Assembly: GCA_964555675.1 (NCBI GenBank)
Contig: CAZKTU010000178.1
Location: 1 to 14,085, forward strand
Reading direction: 5' to 3'
DNA: 14,085 bases
From: CAIWXH01 sp964555675
GTDB taxonomy: Bacteria > Chloroflexota > Chloroflexia > Chloroflexales > Chloroflexaceae
Shown here: one piece after another, positions 8,323 to 14,085 of the stretch
How the letters are laid out: every line of letters starts with the position of its first letter
Numbering within the stretch: position 1 is the first letter of the stretch
Translations under genes and position numbers: made by a program
Notes under the pieces: model-generated
Database searches by the model: none
Told to the model about the DNA's origin: nothing
The model's input: only the letters and a program-made list of their open reading frames with translations

Positions 8323-9294
8323 TCACTCGGGCTCGAGCAGATGCTCGGCCATAATCGTACGACGGGTGCGGGTCTCGCTGCGCAGGATGAGCGAGTTGGT
8401 GCTGGCGCGGTCGCCGCTGAAGTGGGCCCCGCTCAGCAGCAGCCCGTCGGTGATACCCGTCGCGACGAAGAAGATCTGCTCGCTGGCCACCAGGTCGTCG
8501 CAGGCCAGGATGCGCCGGGTGTCAAGCCCCGCCTCGGCGATCGCGGTGCGCTCCTCCTCGCTCTGGGGGGCGAGCCGCGCCAGCATGCCGCCGCCCAGGG
8601 CCTTGACCGCACAGGCGGCGGTGATGCCCTCGGCGGCGCCCCCGACCCCCATCAGCGCGTCCACCACGCCGTCGGGCGAGGCGGCCAGGACGGCGCCCGA
8701 GATATCGCCGTCGTCGGCCAGCATGACCCGCGCGCCGGCGGCGCGGATCTCCTCGATCAGGTCGGCGTGGCGCGGCCGCTCGAGCACGAAGACCACCAGG
8801 TCGCGCACCGCCTTGCCCTTGGCCCGCGCGATCAGGCCCAGAGTCCAGGCGGCCGGGGCGCTCATACACTCGGGCACGAGGGCCCCGGCCACCTCTCTGC
8901 TGACGACAATCTTCTCCATGTAGGCGGCGGGTCGCGGCGCCCAGATCGTGCCCCGCGCCGCCACCGCGGCCACGGCCACCGCGCCGGGTCTGCCGCGGGC
9001 CAGCAGGCGCCGCCCGTCGATCGCGTCGGCCAGCACATCCAGGGCCACCCCCCGCCCCGTGCCGACGTGCATCCCGCTGGGCAGGGTCGTCATGGCCCCC
9101 GCGCGGCCCTCCTCGCCGAGCACGATCTGGCCGTCGATCTCGAGGCTGTCGAGGGTCCGGGCCATCGCCCCGCTGGCCGCGGCCTCGGCCTCTTGCAGCA
9201 GCCCCAGCCCCATCCAGCGGGCCGCCGCCAGGGCCGCCGCCTCGGTCGCCCGCACCAGGTCGAGCCCCATATTCCGGTGTAGCCGTTCGCTCAT
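8323..9294 (-). CDS. GlpX-like (class II fructose-1,6-bisphosphatase family) protein with altered catalytic residues
   Basis: This 323-residue protein is recognisable along its whole length as GlpX family: LVRATEAAALAAARWMG (13-29), HVGTGRG (76-82), AAYMEKIVV, LERPRH, DDGDI, MGVGGAAEGI, ATGITDG. GlpX enzymes hydrolyse fructose-1,6-bisphosphate in gluconeogenesis. From memory of E. coli GlpX, the substrate-side motifs remain, but K29, D33, E88 and T90 align with L33, E37, D93 and R95; the DPIEGT metal/activation motif reads DAIDGR. E57 (E61) and D85 (D90) remain. Activity is therefore doubtful or changed. ATG at 9294 is chosen for GAGG 5 nt upstream; a GTG at 9318 lacks an obvious site. It follows sulP by 54 nt and is probably co-transcribed. 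Expect a true glpX elsewhere in the genome. Confidence 0.85.
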   Translation of the reverse strand: MSERLHRNMGLDLVRATEAAALAAARWMGLGLLQEAEAAASGAMARTLDSLEIDGQIVLGEEGRAGAMTTLPSGMHVGTGRGVALDVLADAIDGRRLLARGRPGAVAVAAVAARGTIWAPRPAAYMEKIVVSREVAGALVPECMSAPAAWTLGLIARAKGKAVRDLVVFVLERPRHADLIEEIRAAGARVMLADDGDISGAVLAASPDGVVDALMGVGGAAEGITAACAVKALGGGMLARLAPQSEEERTAIAEAGLDTRRILACDDLVASEQIFFVATGITDGLLLSGAHFSGDRASTNSLILRSETRTRRTIMAEHLLEPE

Positions 9295-9348
9295 TCGCGC
9301 CTCGCGATTGCTCACCACATCAAGCGCCCCGCGCCCGCTGCGATGACT

Positions 9349-11484
9349 CTAGACCTCCACCGCCGTGAGCAGATTCTGCCCCTCCCACGCCAGCAGCCCG
9401 CCGGCCAGGATGCGCAGATTGGCGTAGCCCTGGGGCGCCAGCACCGCGGCCGCCCGCGCGCTACGCCGCCCGCTGCGGCAGGTGAGCACGATCGGCCGAT
9501 CGCGCGGCAGCCTGGCCTCGCGCACCAGGATCTCGCCCAGAGGCAGCGAGATCGCCCCGGGGACGTGGCCCTGCCGGAACTCGCGCGGCTCGCGCACGTC
9601 GACCACCAGGGGCGGCGCCTGGCCCCGCAGCTCCTCCCACAGCTCGCGCCCGGCCACACTGGGCGCCGGCGCCGCCCCGAGGGGCAGCAGTGGGATGGGC
9701 GGGGCCGCCCCCGCCAGGGTGCGCTTGGGCAGGCTGTGGCACTCGAGGAAGGCCCGTCGCTCGCACTCGTAGATGCAGACGGCCGGGTCGATCACCTTGT
9801 AGAAGAGCGTGTCGATCGCCGCGTCCTCGTCGAGGAAGTGGCCCGGCCCCAGCTGCGCGTAGAAGCCGGCCTGGCGCATACGGTGCAGCACCGGGTCGCG
9901 CACCCGCGTCAGGTAGAGGTCGCCCCCGCGGTCGCGCAGCACATTGCGCACGCTCTCGAGCATACGCACGCCGCTGATGTCGAGGTGCTGGACGCTGTGC
10001 ATGCGCAGCAGCAGGAAGCGCTGGCCCGGCGTCTCGGCCAGGATATCGTAGATCGCCTCCTCGACGTGGTTGACCGCCCCGAAGTAGAGGTCGCCGAGCA
10101 CGTCGACCACGGCCAGCTGGGGGCACTGGGGGCGCTCGGGGTGGTGCGACCAGTGCTTGAAGCCCTCGTCGGGCAGCACGGCCAGGACCCGCGGCGCACT
10201 AGTGCGCAGCAGGTAGTAGCCGAGGGACATCAGCACGCCGATCAGGATGGCGAACTGCAGCGGCAGCAGCAGCGTGGCCGCGAAGGTCACCGCCATAATG
10301 ATCGCGTCGCCCGGCGCACCCCGCCAGATCCGCCGCATTGTCTTCAGGTCGACCATGCTCCAGGCGGTGACGGCCAGAGCCCCGGCCAGCACCGGGCGCG
10401 GGATCTCGGCGATTAGCGCCCCGAAGGCGAAGGTGGCGGCCAGCACGAACAGGCCCGAGAAGACGCTGCCCATGGCCGTCTTCGCGCCCGACTGGTAGCT
10501 GAGGGCCGAGCGGTTGAACGAGCCCGAGGTGGGGTAACCGCTGAAGACGCCCGCGGCGATATTGGCCAGGCCCTGGCCCACGAACTCCTGGTTGCTGTCG
10601 AGGCGCTGCCGCGAGTAGCCCGCCACGGCCCGCGCGATCGCCACGGCCTCGACCAGGCCGATGATCGCGATCGCCAGGGCCCCGTTGGCCAGCTGGCCGA
10701 TCAGGCCGAGGTCGAAGAGCGGCAGGCTGGCCACGGGCGGCAGCCCCGCCGGCAACTCGCCCAACACGCGCACCCCCTGGCTTCTGAGAGCCAGACCCCA
10801 GGCGATCACGGCGCCCCCGATCACCCCGACCAGCACCGCGGGGATCTGCCGCGTCACCCGCGGCCACAGGGCGATCAGGGCGGCCGAGCCCAGGCCCAGG
10901 ATGATCGAGGGCGTGTGGGCCTCGCCAAGCTGGAGGCCGGCCGAGCTGAGCGTGCCGAGCAGGCCCTCGGTCGGCGCGATCGGCACCCGCAAGATCGGGC
11001 CGATCTGGTTCGAGATAATCAGGATGCCCGCCCCGGCCGTGAAGCCCACCGCCACCGAGTCCGAGACGAAGTTGACCAGTACGCCCAGGCGCGCCAGCCC
11101 CATCAGCAGCCTGATCGCCCCCGCCAGCAACGCGATCAGGCCCGCCGCGGCGATGAACTCGGGCGAGCCGACGGCGAAGAGCGGCGCCAGTACCGAGAGC
11201 GTGAGGATCGAGGCGGTATTGGTCGGGCCGCTGTGCAGGTGGCTCGACGAGCCCCAGAGCCCGCCGACGATCGCGGCGGTCACGGCGGCGTAGAGGCCCA
11301 TGGTCGGCGGCAGCCCGGCCAGCAGCGAGAAGGCCAGGGCCTGGGGCACCAGCACCAGCCCCACCGTCACCCCGGCCAGCAGGTCGGCCCGCAGCGCCGC
11401 TACGGGGTAGGCCCGCAGCAGCCGCACCGGCTGGCTCAACAGCGCCGGGACGGCACGGATATACTCCAGCATCACCCCCCCCAT
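9349..11484 (-). CDS. SulP-family anion transporter with STAS and C-terminal rhodanese domains
   Basis: The protein has 711 residues. Residues about 1-430 are the SulP membrane domain: a VGLVLVPQALAFSLLAGLPP start, a GPTNTASILTLSV loop and SGYPTSGSFNRSALSYQSGAKT. Residues about 450-565 are a STAS domain with MHSVQHLDISGVRML; S504 sits at the position phosphorylated in anti-sigma antagonists. Cysteines C570, C574 and C582 follow in DPAVCIYECERRAFLECH. Residues 612-705 are a rhodanese domain: VVDVREPREF, GHVPGAISLP and the active loop CRSGRRS (669-675, C669). SulP proteins move sulfate, bicarbonate or related anions; the rhodanese suggests sulfur handling (inference). The start may be ATG 11484 or ATG 11472, the latter behind a G-run. 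It has its own promoter and leads into the glpX-like gene. Confidence 0.9.
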   Translation of the reverse strand: MGGVMLEYIRAVPALLSQPVRLLRAYPVAALRADLLAGVTVGLVLVPQALAFSLLAGLPPTMGLYAAVTAAIVGGLWGSSSHLHSGPTNTASILTLSVLAPLFAVGSPEFIAAAGLIALLAGAIRLLMGLARLGVLVNFVSDSVAVGFTAGAGILIISNQIGPILRVPIAPTEGLLGTLSSAGLQLGEAHTPSIILGLGSAALIALWPRVTRQIPAVLVGVIGGAVIAWGLALRSQGVRVLGELPAGLPPVASLPLFDLGLIGQLANGALAIAIIGLVEAVAIARAVAGYSRQRLDSNQEFVGQGLANIAAGVFSGYPTSGSFNRSALSYQSGAKTAMGSVFSGLFVLAATFAFGALIAEIPRPVLAGALAVTAWSMVDLKTMRRIWRGAPGDAIIMAVTFAATLLLPLQFAILIGVLMSLGYYLLRTSAPRVLAVLPDEGFKHWSHHPERPQCPQLAVVDVLGDLYFGAVNHVEEAIYDILAETPGQRFLLLRMHSVQHLDISGVRMLESVRNVLRDRGGDLYLTRVRDPVLHRMRQAGFYAQLGPGHFLDEDAAIDTLFYKVIDPAVCIYECERRAFLECHSLPKRTLAGAAPPIPLLPLGAAPAPSVAGRELWEELRGQAPPLVVDVREPREFRQGHVPGAISLPLGEILVREARLPRDRPIVLTCRSGRRSARAAAVLAPQGYANLRILAGGLLAWEGQNLLTAVEV

Positions 11485-11511
11485 CGCCGCGACGCCCGTC
11501 GCCGCCCCAGA

Positions 11512-11541
11512 ACCCTACCACCGCCGCCCGGCGGGTGTCAA
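11512..11541 (-). promoter_or_regulatory. Promoter of sulP: consensus -35 plus extended -10
   Basis: On the minus strand TTGACA (11541-11536) is followed after 18 bp by TAGGGT (11517-11512), preceded by TGG as a TGn extension. The spacer holds an inverted repeat CCGCC-GCCC-GGCGG (11521-11534), a possible operator. The leader to the first ATG would be about 20 nt. Confidence 0.6.
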
Positions 11542-11577
11542 GGGCGCAGCAGGCCGCGGCGCGCTGTCGCCTGCGCG

Positions 11578-11602
11578 GCCCCGCCGATCGGGCGTGCGGG
11601 GC
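11578..11602 (-). terminator. GC hairpin right after the aminotransferase stop codon
   Basis: GCCCCGC and GCGGGGC form a 7-bp stem around an 11-nt loop, one base past the TAG at 11604-11606. There is no U run. It could mark the 3' end of the aminotransferase transcript ahead of the sulP promoter. Confidence 0.35.
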
Positions 11603-11603
11603 G

Positions 11604-12698
11604 CTAGGCCAATGCGCGCAGCACTTGCAGCAGCGCGTCCCCCTGCTCGGGGGTGCCCGCGCTGACGCGGATGTAGTCGCGCAGCAGCGCGCTGCTGTAG
11701 TAGCGCACCAGAACGCCCTCGCGCTCGAGGGCCAGCTTCAACTCGCGGGCGTTGCGGCCCGCGACCCGGCAGAGGATGAAGTTCGCCGCGCTGGGGTGCG
11801 GGTGCAGAAAGGGCAACTCGGCCAGCAGGCCCAGCAGCCGCTCGCGCTCGGCGACGATGCGCTCGACATTGGCGAGCAGGTGCGCGCGCTCGGCCAGTGA
11901 GGCGATCGCGGCCTCCTGGGCGGCGACGCTCACGTTGTAGGGCTGCTTGATCTTCCAGAGCTGCTCGGCCAGCCAAGGTGGCAGCAGGCCGTAGCCGACC
12001 CGCAGGCCGGCGAGGCCCGCCCATTTGCTGAAGGTGCGCAGCACCGCCAGGTTCTCGTGGCGCCCGACCCAGGCCCCGTAGCCCTGCCCGACCCCGGCGA
12101 ACTCGACGTAGGCCTCGTCGACCACCACCAGCAGGGGCAGGCCCAGCAGACGCTCGAGCTCCTCGGGCGGCATCAGGTTGCCGGTCGGGTTGTTGGGCGA
12201 GGTGAGGAAGAGGATCTTGGCCCCGCTCGCCGCCGCCGCGGCCTCGATGCCCGCCACGTCGAGGCTGAAGTCGGCTCGCCGCGGCACCGTGACCACGCGC
12301 CCGCCGCAGACGCCCGTGTCGAAGCTGTACATGCCGAAGGTGGGCGGACAGTCGATCACGGCGTCGCCGGGGGCCAGACAGAGGCGCAGAATCAGGTCGA
12401 TCAGCTCGTCGGCGCCGGCGCCGCAGAGGATCCGCTCGGCGGGCTGGCCCGTGTACTCGGCCAGGGCCGCCCGCAGGCGGGTGTGCCCCGGGTCGGGGTA
12501 GATATGGTAGTACGGCTCGCGGGCCAGGGCCTCCAGGGCCGCGGGCGCCGGGCCGTAGGGGTTCTCGTTGGCGTCGAGCTTGACCAGTCGCTCGACAGGC
12601 AAGCCCAGACGGGCGGCCAGCACGTCTAGCGGCAGGATCGGCGTGTACGGCTCGAGCTCGGCGATCGCGGGGCGGATCAGGCTGGCGGGGGTAAACAT
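11604..12698 (-). CDS. hisC: Histidinol-phosphate aminotransferase (HisC family)
   Basis: This 364-residue class I/II PLP-dependent aminotransferase has the length of HisC. Visible motifs are LDANENPYGP (41-50), GAGADELID (93-101, phosphate/PLP binding), TSPNNPTG (166-173, with N170), VVDEAYVEF (192-200, with D194 and Y197), TFSKWAGLAGLRVGYG (222-237, PLP lysine K225), and YIRVSAGT (342-349, carboxylate-binding R344). The family transfers an amino group from glutamate to imidazole-acetol phosphate in histidine synthesis. No other his genes are nearby, so a related aromatic-amino-acid role is possible. ATG at 12698 is chosen because it matches the family N-terminus and has GAGAG 5 nt upstream; the frame is open 234 nt further but crosses the promoter. 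Confidence 0.9.
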   Translation of the reverse strand: MFTPASLIRPAIAELEPYTPILPLDVLAARLGLPVERLVKLDANENPYGPAPAALEALAREPYYHIYPDPGHTRLRAALAEYTGQPAERILCGAGADELIDLILRLCLAPGDAVIDCPPTFGMYSFDTGVCGGRVVTVPRRADFSLDVAGIEAAAAASGAKILFLTSPNNPTGNLMPPEELERLLGLPLLVVVDEAYVEFAGVGQGYGAWVGRHENLAVLRTFSKWAGLAGLRVGYGLLPPWLAEQLWKIKQPYNVSVAAQEAAIASLAERAHLLANVERIVAERERLLGLLAELPFLHPHPSAANFILCRVAGRNARELKLALEREGVLVRYYSSALLRDYIRVSAGTPEQGDALLQVLRALA

Positions 12699-12701
12699 CG
12701 C

Positions 12702-12740
12702 ACTCTCGGCTTCTGCTGGCGCTGCACGACGCCCGAGAGT
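12702..12740. repeat. Inverted repeat spanning the hisC promoter and ribosome-binding site
   Basis: ACTCTCGG (12702-12709) and CCGAGAGT (12733-12740) are perfect 8-bp complements 23 nt apart. One arm covers the ribosome-binding site of the aminotransferase gene and the other overlaps its -10. Because one arm would not be fully transcribed, a DNA operator is more plausible than an RNA hairpin. Confidence 0.45.
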
Positions 12741-12746
12741 ATACCA
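12738..12746 (-). promoter_or_regulatory. Extended -10 promoter of hisC
   Basis: The minus strand reads TGG-TATACT, a 5/6 -10 with the TGn extension, 39 nt before the ATG at 12698. The -35 side is GC-rich and unremarkable. The hexamer overlaps the outer arm of the inverted repeat at 12702-12740. Confidence 0.6.
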
Positions 12747-13060
12747 CGGCCCCCGTGCGGGCGAGGCCGGGCAGCGAGTGCCGCGCAGCGCTACCTGCAA
12801 GCCCAACCGGGCGGGTTGGAATTGTCTTATGTAGAGCGCCCAAGCGCATGTGACGGCTTCAAACGAGGATCGCCCCATAGTTCCCCCTCGGTCTGACACT
12901 GACCGCAGCCACTCTGGCGCGAGCCTCCCCAATCAGGTATACTGGCCCTATCCGACGCTAACTATGTGTAGTACCTATGTGGCAAGTAGCCGAATGAAGC
13001 CGCTGCGCTTGCGGCGATCGGCCCGATCCAGAGCCCCTCGTCCTACCTGGAGACAATCGC
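12747..13060. other. Gene-free divergent region, lower GC than the genes around it
   Basis: No convincing gene is seen here on either strand. It holds a hairpin CCAACC-GGGCG-GGTTGG (12803-12819) followed on the plus strand by AATTGTCTT, a plus-strand -10 candidate at 12938-12943, and a small stem GCCGC-TGCGCTT-GCGGC (12999-13015). Base composition is visibly more balanced than in the flanking genes. Confidence 0.5.
12938..12943 (+). promoter_or_regulatory. Candidate promoter for the zinc-module gene
   Basis: TATACT is a 5/6 match to the -10 consensus, with a weak TGGCGC 17 bp upstream and no TGn extension. It would transcribe the possible small ORF at 13061 and the gene at 13226, with a leader of about 110 nt to the small ORF. 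Confidence 0.4.
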
Positions 13061-13204
13061 GTGTCGTCTGCCGACATGCTGGCTTCTGTCGCGGCTGTCT
13101 TGTGTCGTTACCGTCTAGAGCGTGACCCACCCGATCCGCCTGGCTCACGCCAAGCACGGCTACTGATTAGAGGAGCGGACGTTACGCCTCGCCCGCTCGC
13201 TTGA
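13061..13204 (+). CDS. Possible 47-residue leader peptide or small protein
   Basis: A GTG codon with GGAG 8 nt upstream opens a 47-codon frame ending in TGA 21 nt before the next gene. It reads VSSADMLASVAAVLCRYRLE and then a proline- and arginine-rich tail. There is no recognised domain, and codon use is less GC-biased than in neighbouring genes. It could be a real small protein, an upstream regulatory ORF, a decayed remnant of an upstream partner such as a sigma factor, or chance. The ribosome-binding site and spacing are the only positive evidence. Confidence 0.3.
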   Translation: MSSADMLASVAAVLCRYRLERDPPDPPGSRQARLLIRGADVTPRPLA

Positions 13205-13225
13205 AGGCTGAAGGAGCGCGCCTGC

Positions 13226-13957
13226 GTGACGAACATGCTCTGTGAAGCAGCACAACGTCTGATCAGCGGGGACGACCCCATGCCCCCAGAGCTCATCGCT
13301 CATGTCGGCGCCTGCATGACTTGTCGCGCCGCGATCGCAACCATTCTGGCCGAGCGCTATGCCGTGCCGAGTCTGGCCCGCCAACTGGTCTGCGCCGAGA
13401 TGGACGATCTCCCCGCTTATCACGATCTCGAGAAGGCCGAGGGCGAAGCCGTAGCCGCTGTGCGCTTCCCCGGCGTCTGGTGGCACCTGTGGTCCTGCAG
13501 CGCTTGCGCCGAGGAGGCACGCCTGAGCGCTGCACTACTCGCCGCCGCGGCCGCCGGCGAGCTGTGGCCTGTGTCCTCGCTGCTGATGAGCCGCACGACC
13601 CTCGCCCCCTGGCCGGTCTTGCGCCTGACGCGAGACTTTCTCCATCAGGTCTTCGCTCCGCATGTAGCCCTCGGGGCCACCTGGGGTGACGACGAGCCGA
13701 TGCTGCTCGCCGAGGAGGCCGATGGGATCTACCGCATCGCCCTGTACGCCCGTAGCGGCGAGCCGGGCTTCTGGGTCATGAGCGTGGTGGTCTCGCCGCC
13801 CGTGCGCGCGCAGGCAGTGCTGCGCTTCGGCAAGCGGGCCTTTCGCGCGCCCTTCGACTACTCCGGCACCGCCACCCTGCCCGCGGTGCCCGCGGTCCTG
13901 CTGATCGAGGGCCTCGGCCCGCCCCTCGAGGTCCGCATCGAGCCCGATGTAGACTGA
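13226..13957 (+). CDS. Soluble protein with two tandem zinc-finger anti-sigma-like (zf-HC2) modules and a C-terminal beta domain
   Basis: This encodes 243 residues with no membrane segment. Module 1 has C6 and then H26-x3-C30-x2-C33; module 2 has C56 and then H87-x3-C91-x2-C94. Each reproduces the C...HxxxCxxC zinc-ligand set of ZAS-type anti-sigma factors. The stretch C56..LPAYHDLE and FPGVWWHL before the second motif is typical of such modules. Residues about 135-243 are rich in beta strands (WVMSVVV, QAVLRFG, LEVRIEP) and resemble an Ig-like or carboxypeptidase-regulatory sandwich. ZAS proteins bind and inhibit ECF sigma factors, but no sigma gene is adjacent on the left, so its partner is unknown. 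The GTG at 13226 is chosen for AAGGAG 9 nt upstream; ATG at 13235 is too far from it. Confidence 0.75.
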   Translation: MTNMLCEAAQRLISGDDPMPPELIAHVGACMTCRAAIATILAERYAVPSLARQLVCAEMDDLPAYHDLEKAEGEAVAAVRFPGVWWHLWSCSACAEEARLSAALLAAAAAGELWPVSSLLMSRTTLAPWPVLRLTRDFLHQVFAPHVALGATWGDDEPMLLAEEADGIYRIALYARSGEPGFWVMSVVVSPPVRAQAVLRFGKRAFRAPFDYSGTATLPAVPAVLLIEGLGPPLEVRIEPDVD

Positions 13958-14085
13958 GCACCCCTCCAGCGCGAGGCGAGTCAAGGCTGACCAGACGCCA
14001 CGCTCAGCTCACCTGACCGCCCTCGCCGGCGGCGCCGACGCGGCCCTTGCGCTGGCGCACCCAGCCTCCCGTATGGGCGCACCCA
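13958..14085. other. Right-edge segment with a possible 3' end of a minus-strand gene
   Basis: A minus-strand frame running from the right edge to a TGA at 14006-14004 reads GCAHTGGWVRQRKGRVGAAG and a short tail, which could be the basic C-terminus of a protein whose body lies outside. Only 26 codons are visible and the composition is biased, so this is not a firm call. Nothing else is recognised. Confidence 0.25.

Noticed and set aside
9295..9318. GTG start for the GlpX-like protein
   Set aside because: It has no obvious ribosome-binding site, whereas GAGG precedes the ATG at 9294 and the shorter form fits the family N-terminus.
9343..10416. Plus-strand frame opposite sulP
   Set aside because: Antisense to the STAS and rhodanese domains, which carry clear motifs; the translation is H/Q/R/D-rich without structure.
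12803..12819. Hairpin CCAACC/GGTTGG read as a plus-strand terminator
   Set aside because: There is no plus-strand gene upstream that it could terminate, the stem is only 6 bp, and the downstream T content is low.
12699..12932. A longer N-terminus for the aminotransferase
   Set aside because: The extension crosses the extended -10 and inverted repeat, does not resemble HisC, and the ATG at 12698 has its own ribosome-binding site and matches the family length.

Overview
This is a very GC-rich, densely coding bacterial stretch. The most likely source is a member of the Chloroflexota (class Chloroflexia). That placement is an inference from overall style: GC-rich codon use, an F420-type Ddn-family oxidoreductase, a soluble protein with tandem C...HxxxCxxC zinc modules, and short GC-rich hairpin repeats between genes. 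No rRNA, tRNA, CRISPR array or recognisable transposon was found, so the assignment stays tentative.

Layout. 1-1372 (-) is a membrane-anchored polysaccharide deacetylase cut by the left edge. 1599-1877 (-) is a small membrane protein with a strong extended -10 promoter. 2126-5373 (+) is a two-gene ABC exporter operon whose genes overlap by ATGA. Its second gene is unusual: one 750-residue chain with two homologous ABC-2 permease modules followed by a SpoIIM-like module. 5392-5877 (-) and 5946-7193 (+) are a divergent pair, a deazaflavin-dependent oxidoreductase and an MFS transporter, sharing a 68-bp promoter region. 7227-8177 (-) is a methylenetetrahydrofolate-reductase-like TIM-barrel protein. 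8323-9294 (-) is a GlpX-like phosphatase and 9349-11484 (-) a SulP transporter carrying STAS and rhodanese domains. 11604-12698 (-) is a histidinol-phosphate-type aminotransferase. 13226-13957 (+) is a soluble protein with two zinc-finger anti-sigma-like modules, preceded by a possible 47-residue ORF.

How the genes may work together. The ATPase and triple-fusion permease clearly form one transporter. sulP and the glpX-like gene are probably co-transcribed from a TTGACA/extended -10 promoter ahead of sulP. The metF-like gene follows after a gap filled by a GC-hairpin repeat that also occurs at about 1.5 kb. The rest reads as a set of separate transcription units rather than one pathway.

The most interesting points are the ABC2-ABC2-SpoIIM fusion, two adjacent look-alikes of central-metabolism enzymes (GlpX and MetF) that have lost catalytic residues while keeping their folds, the SulP-STAS-rhodanese fusion with a cysteine cluster, and the tandem zinc-module protein with no sigma factor gene beside it. 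I see no clear defence system or mobile element. Family assignments come from reading motifs by eye, with no database search.
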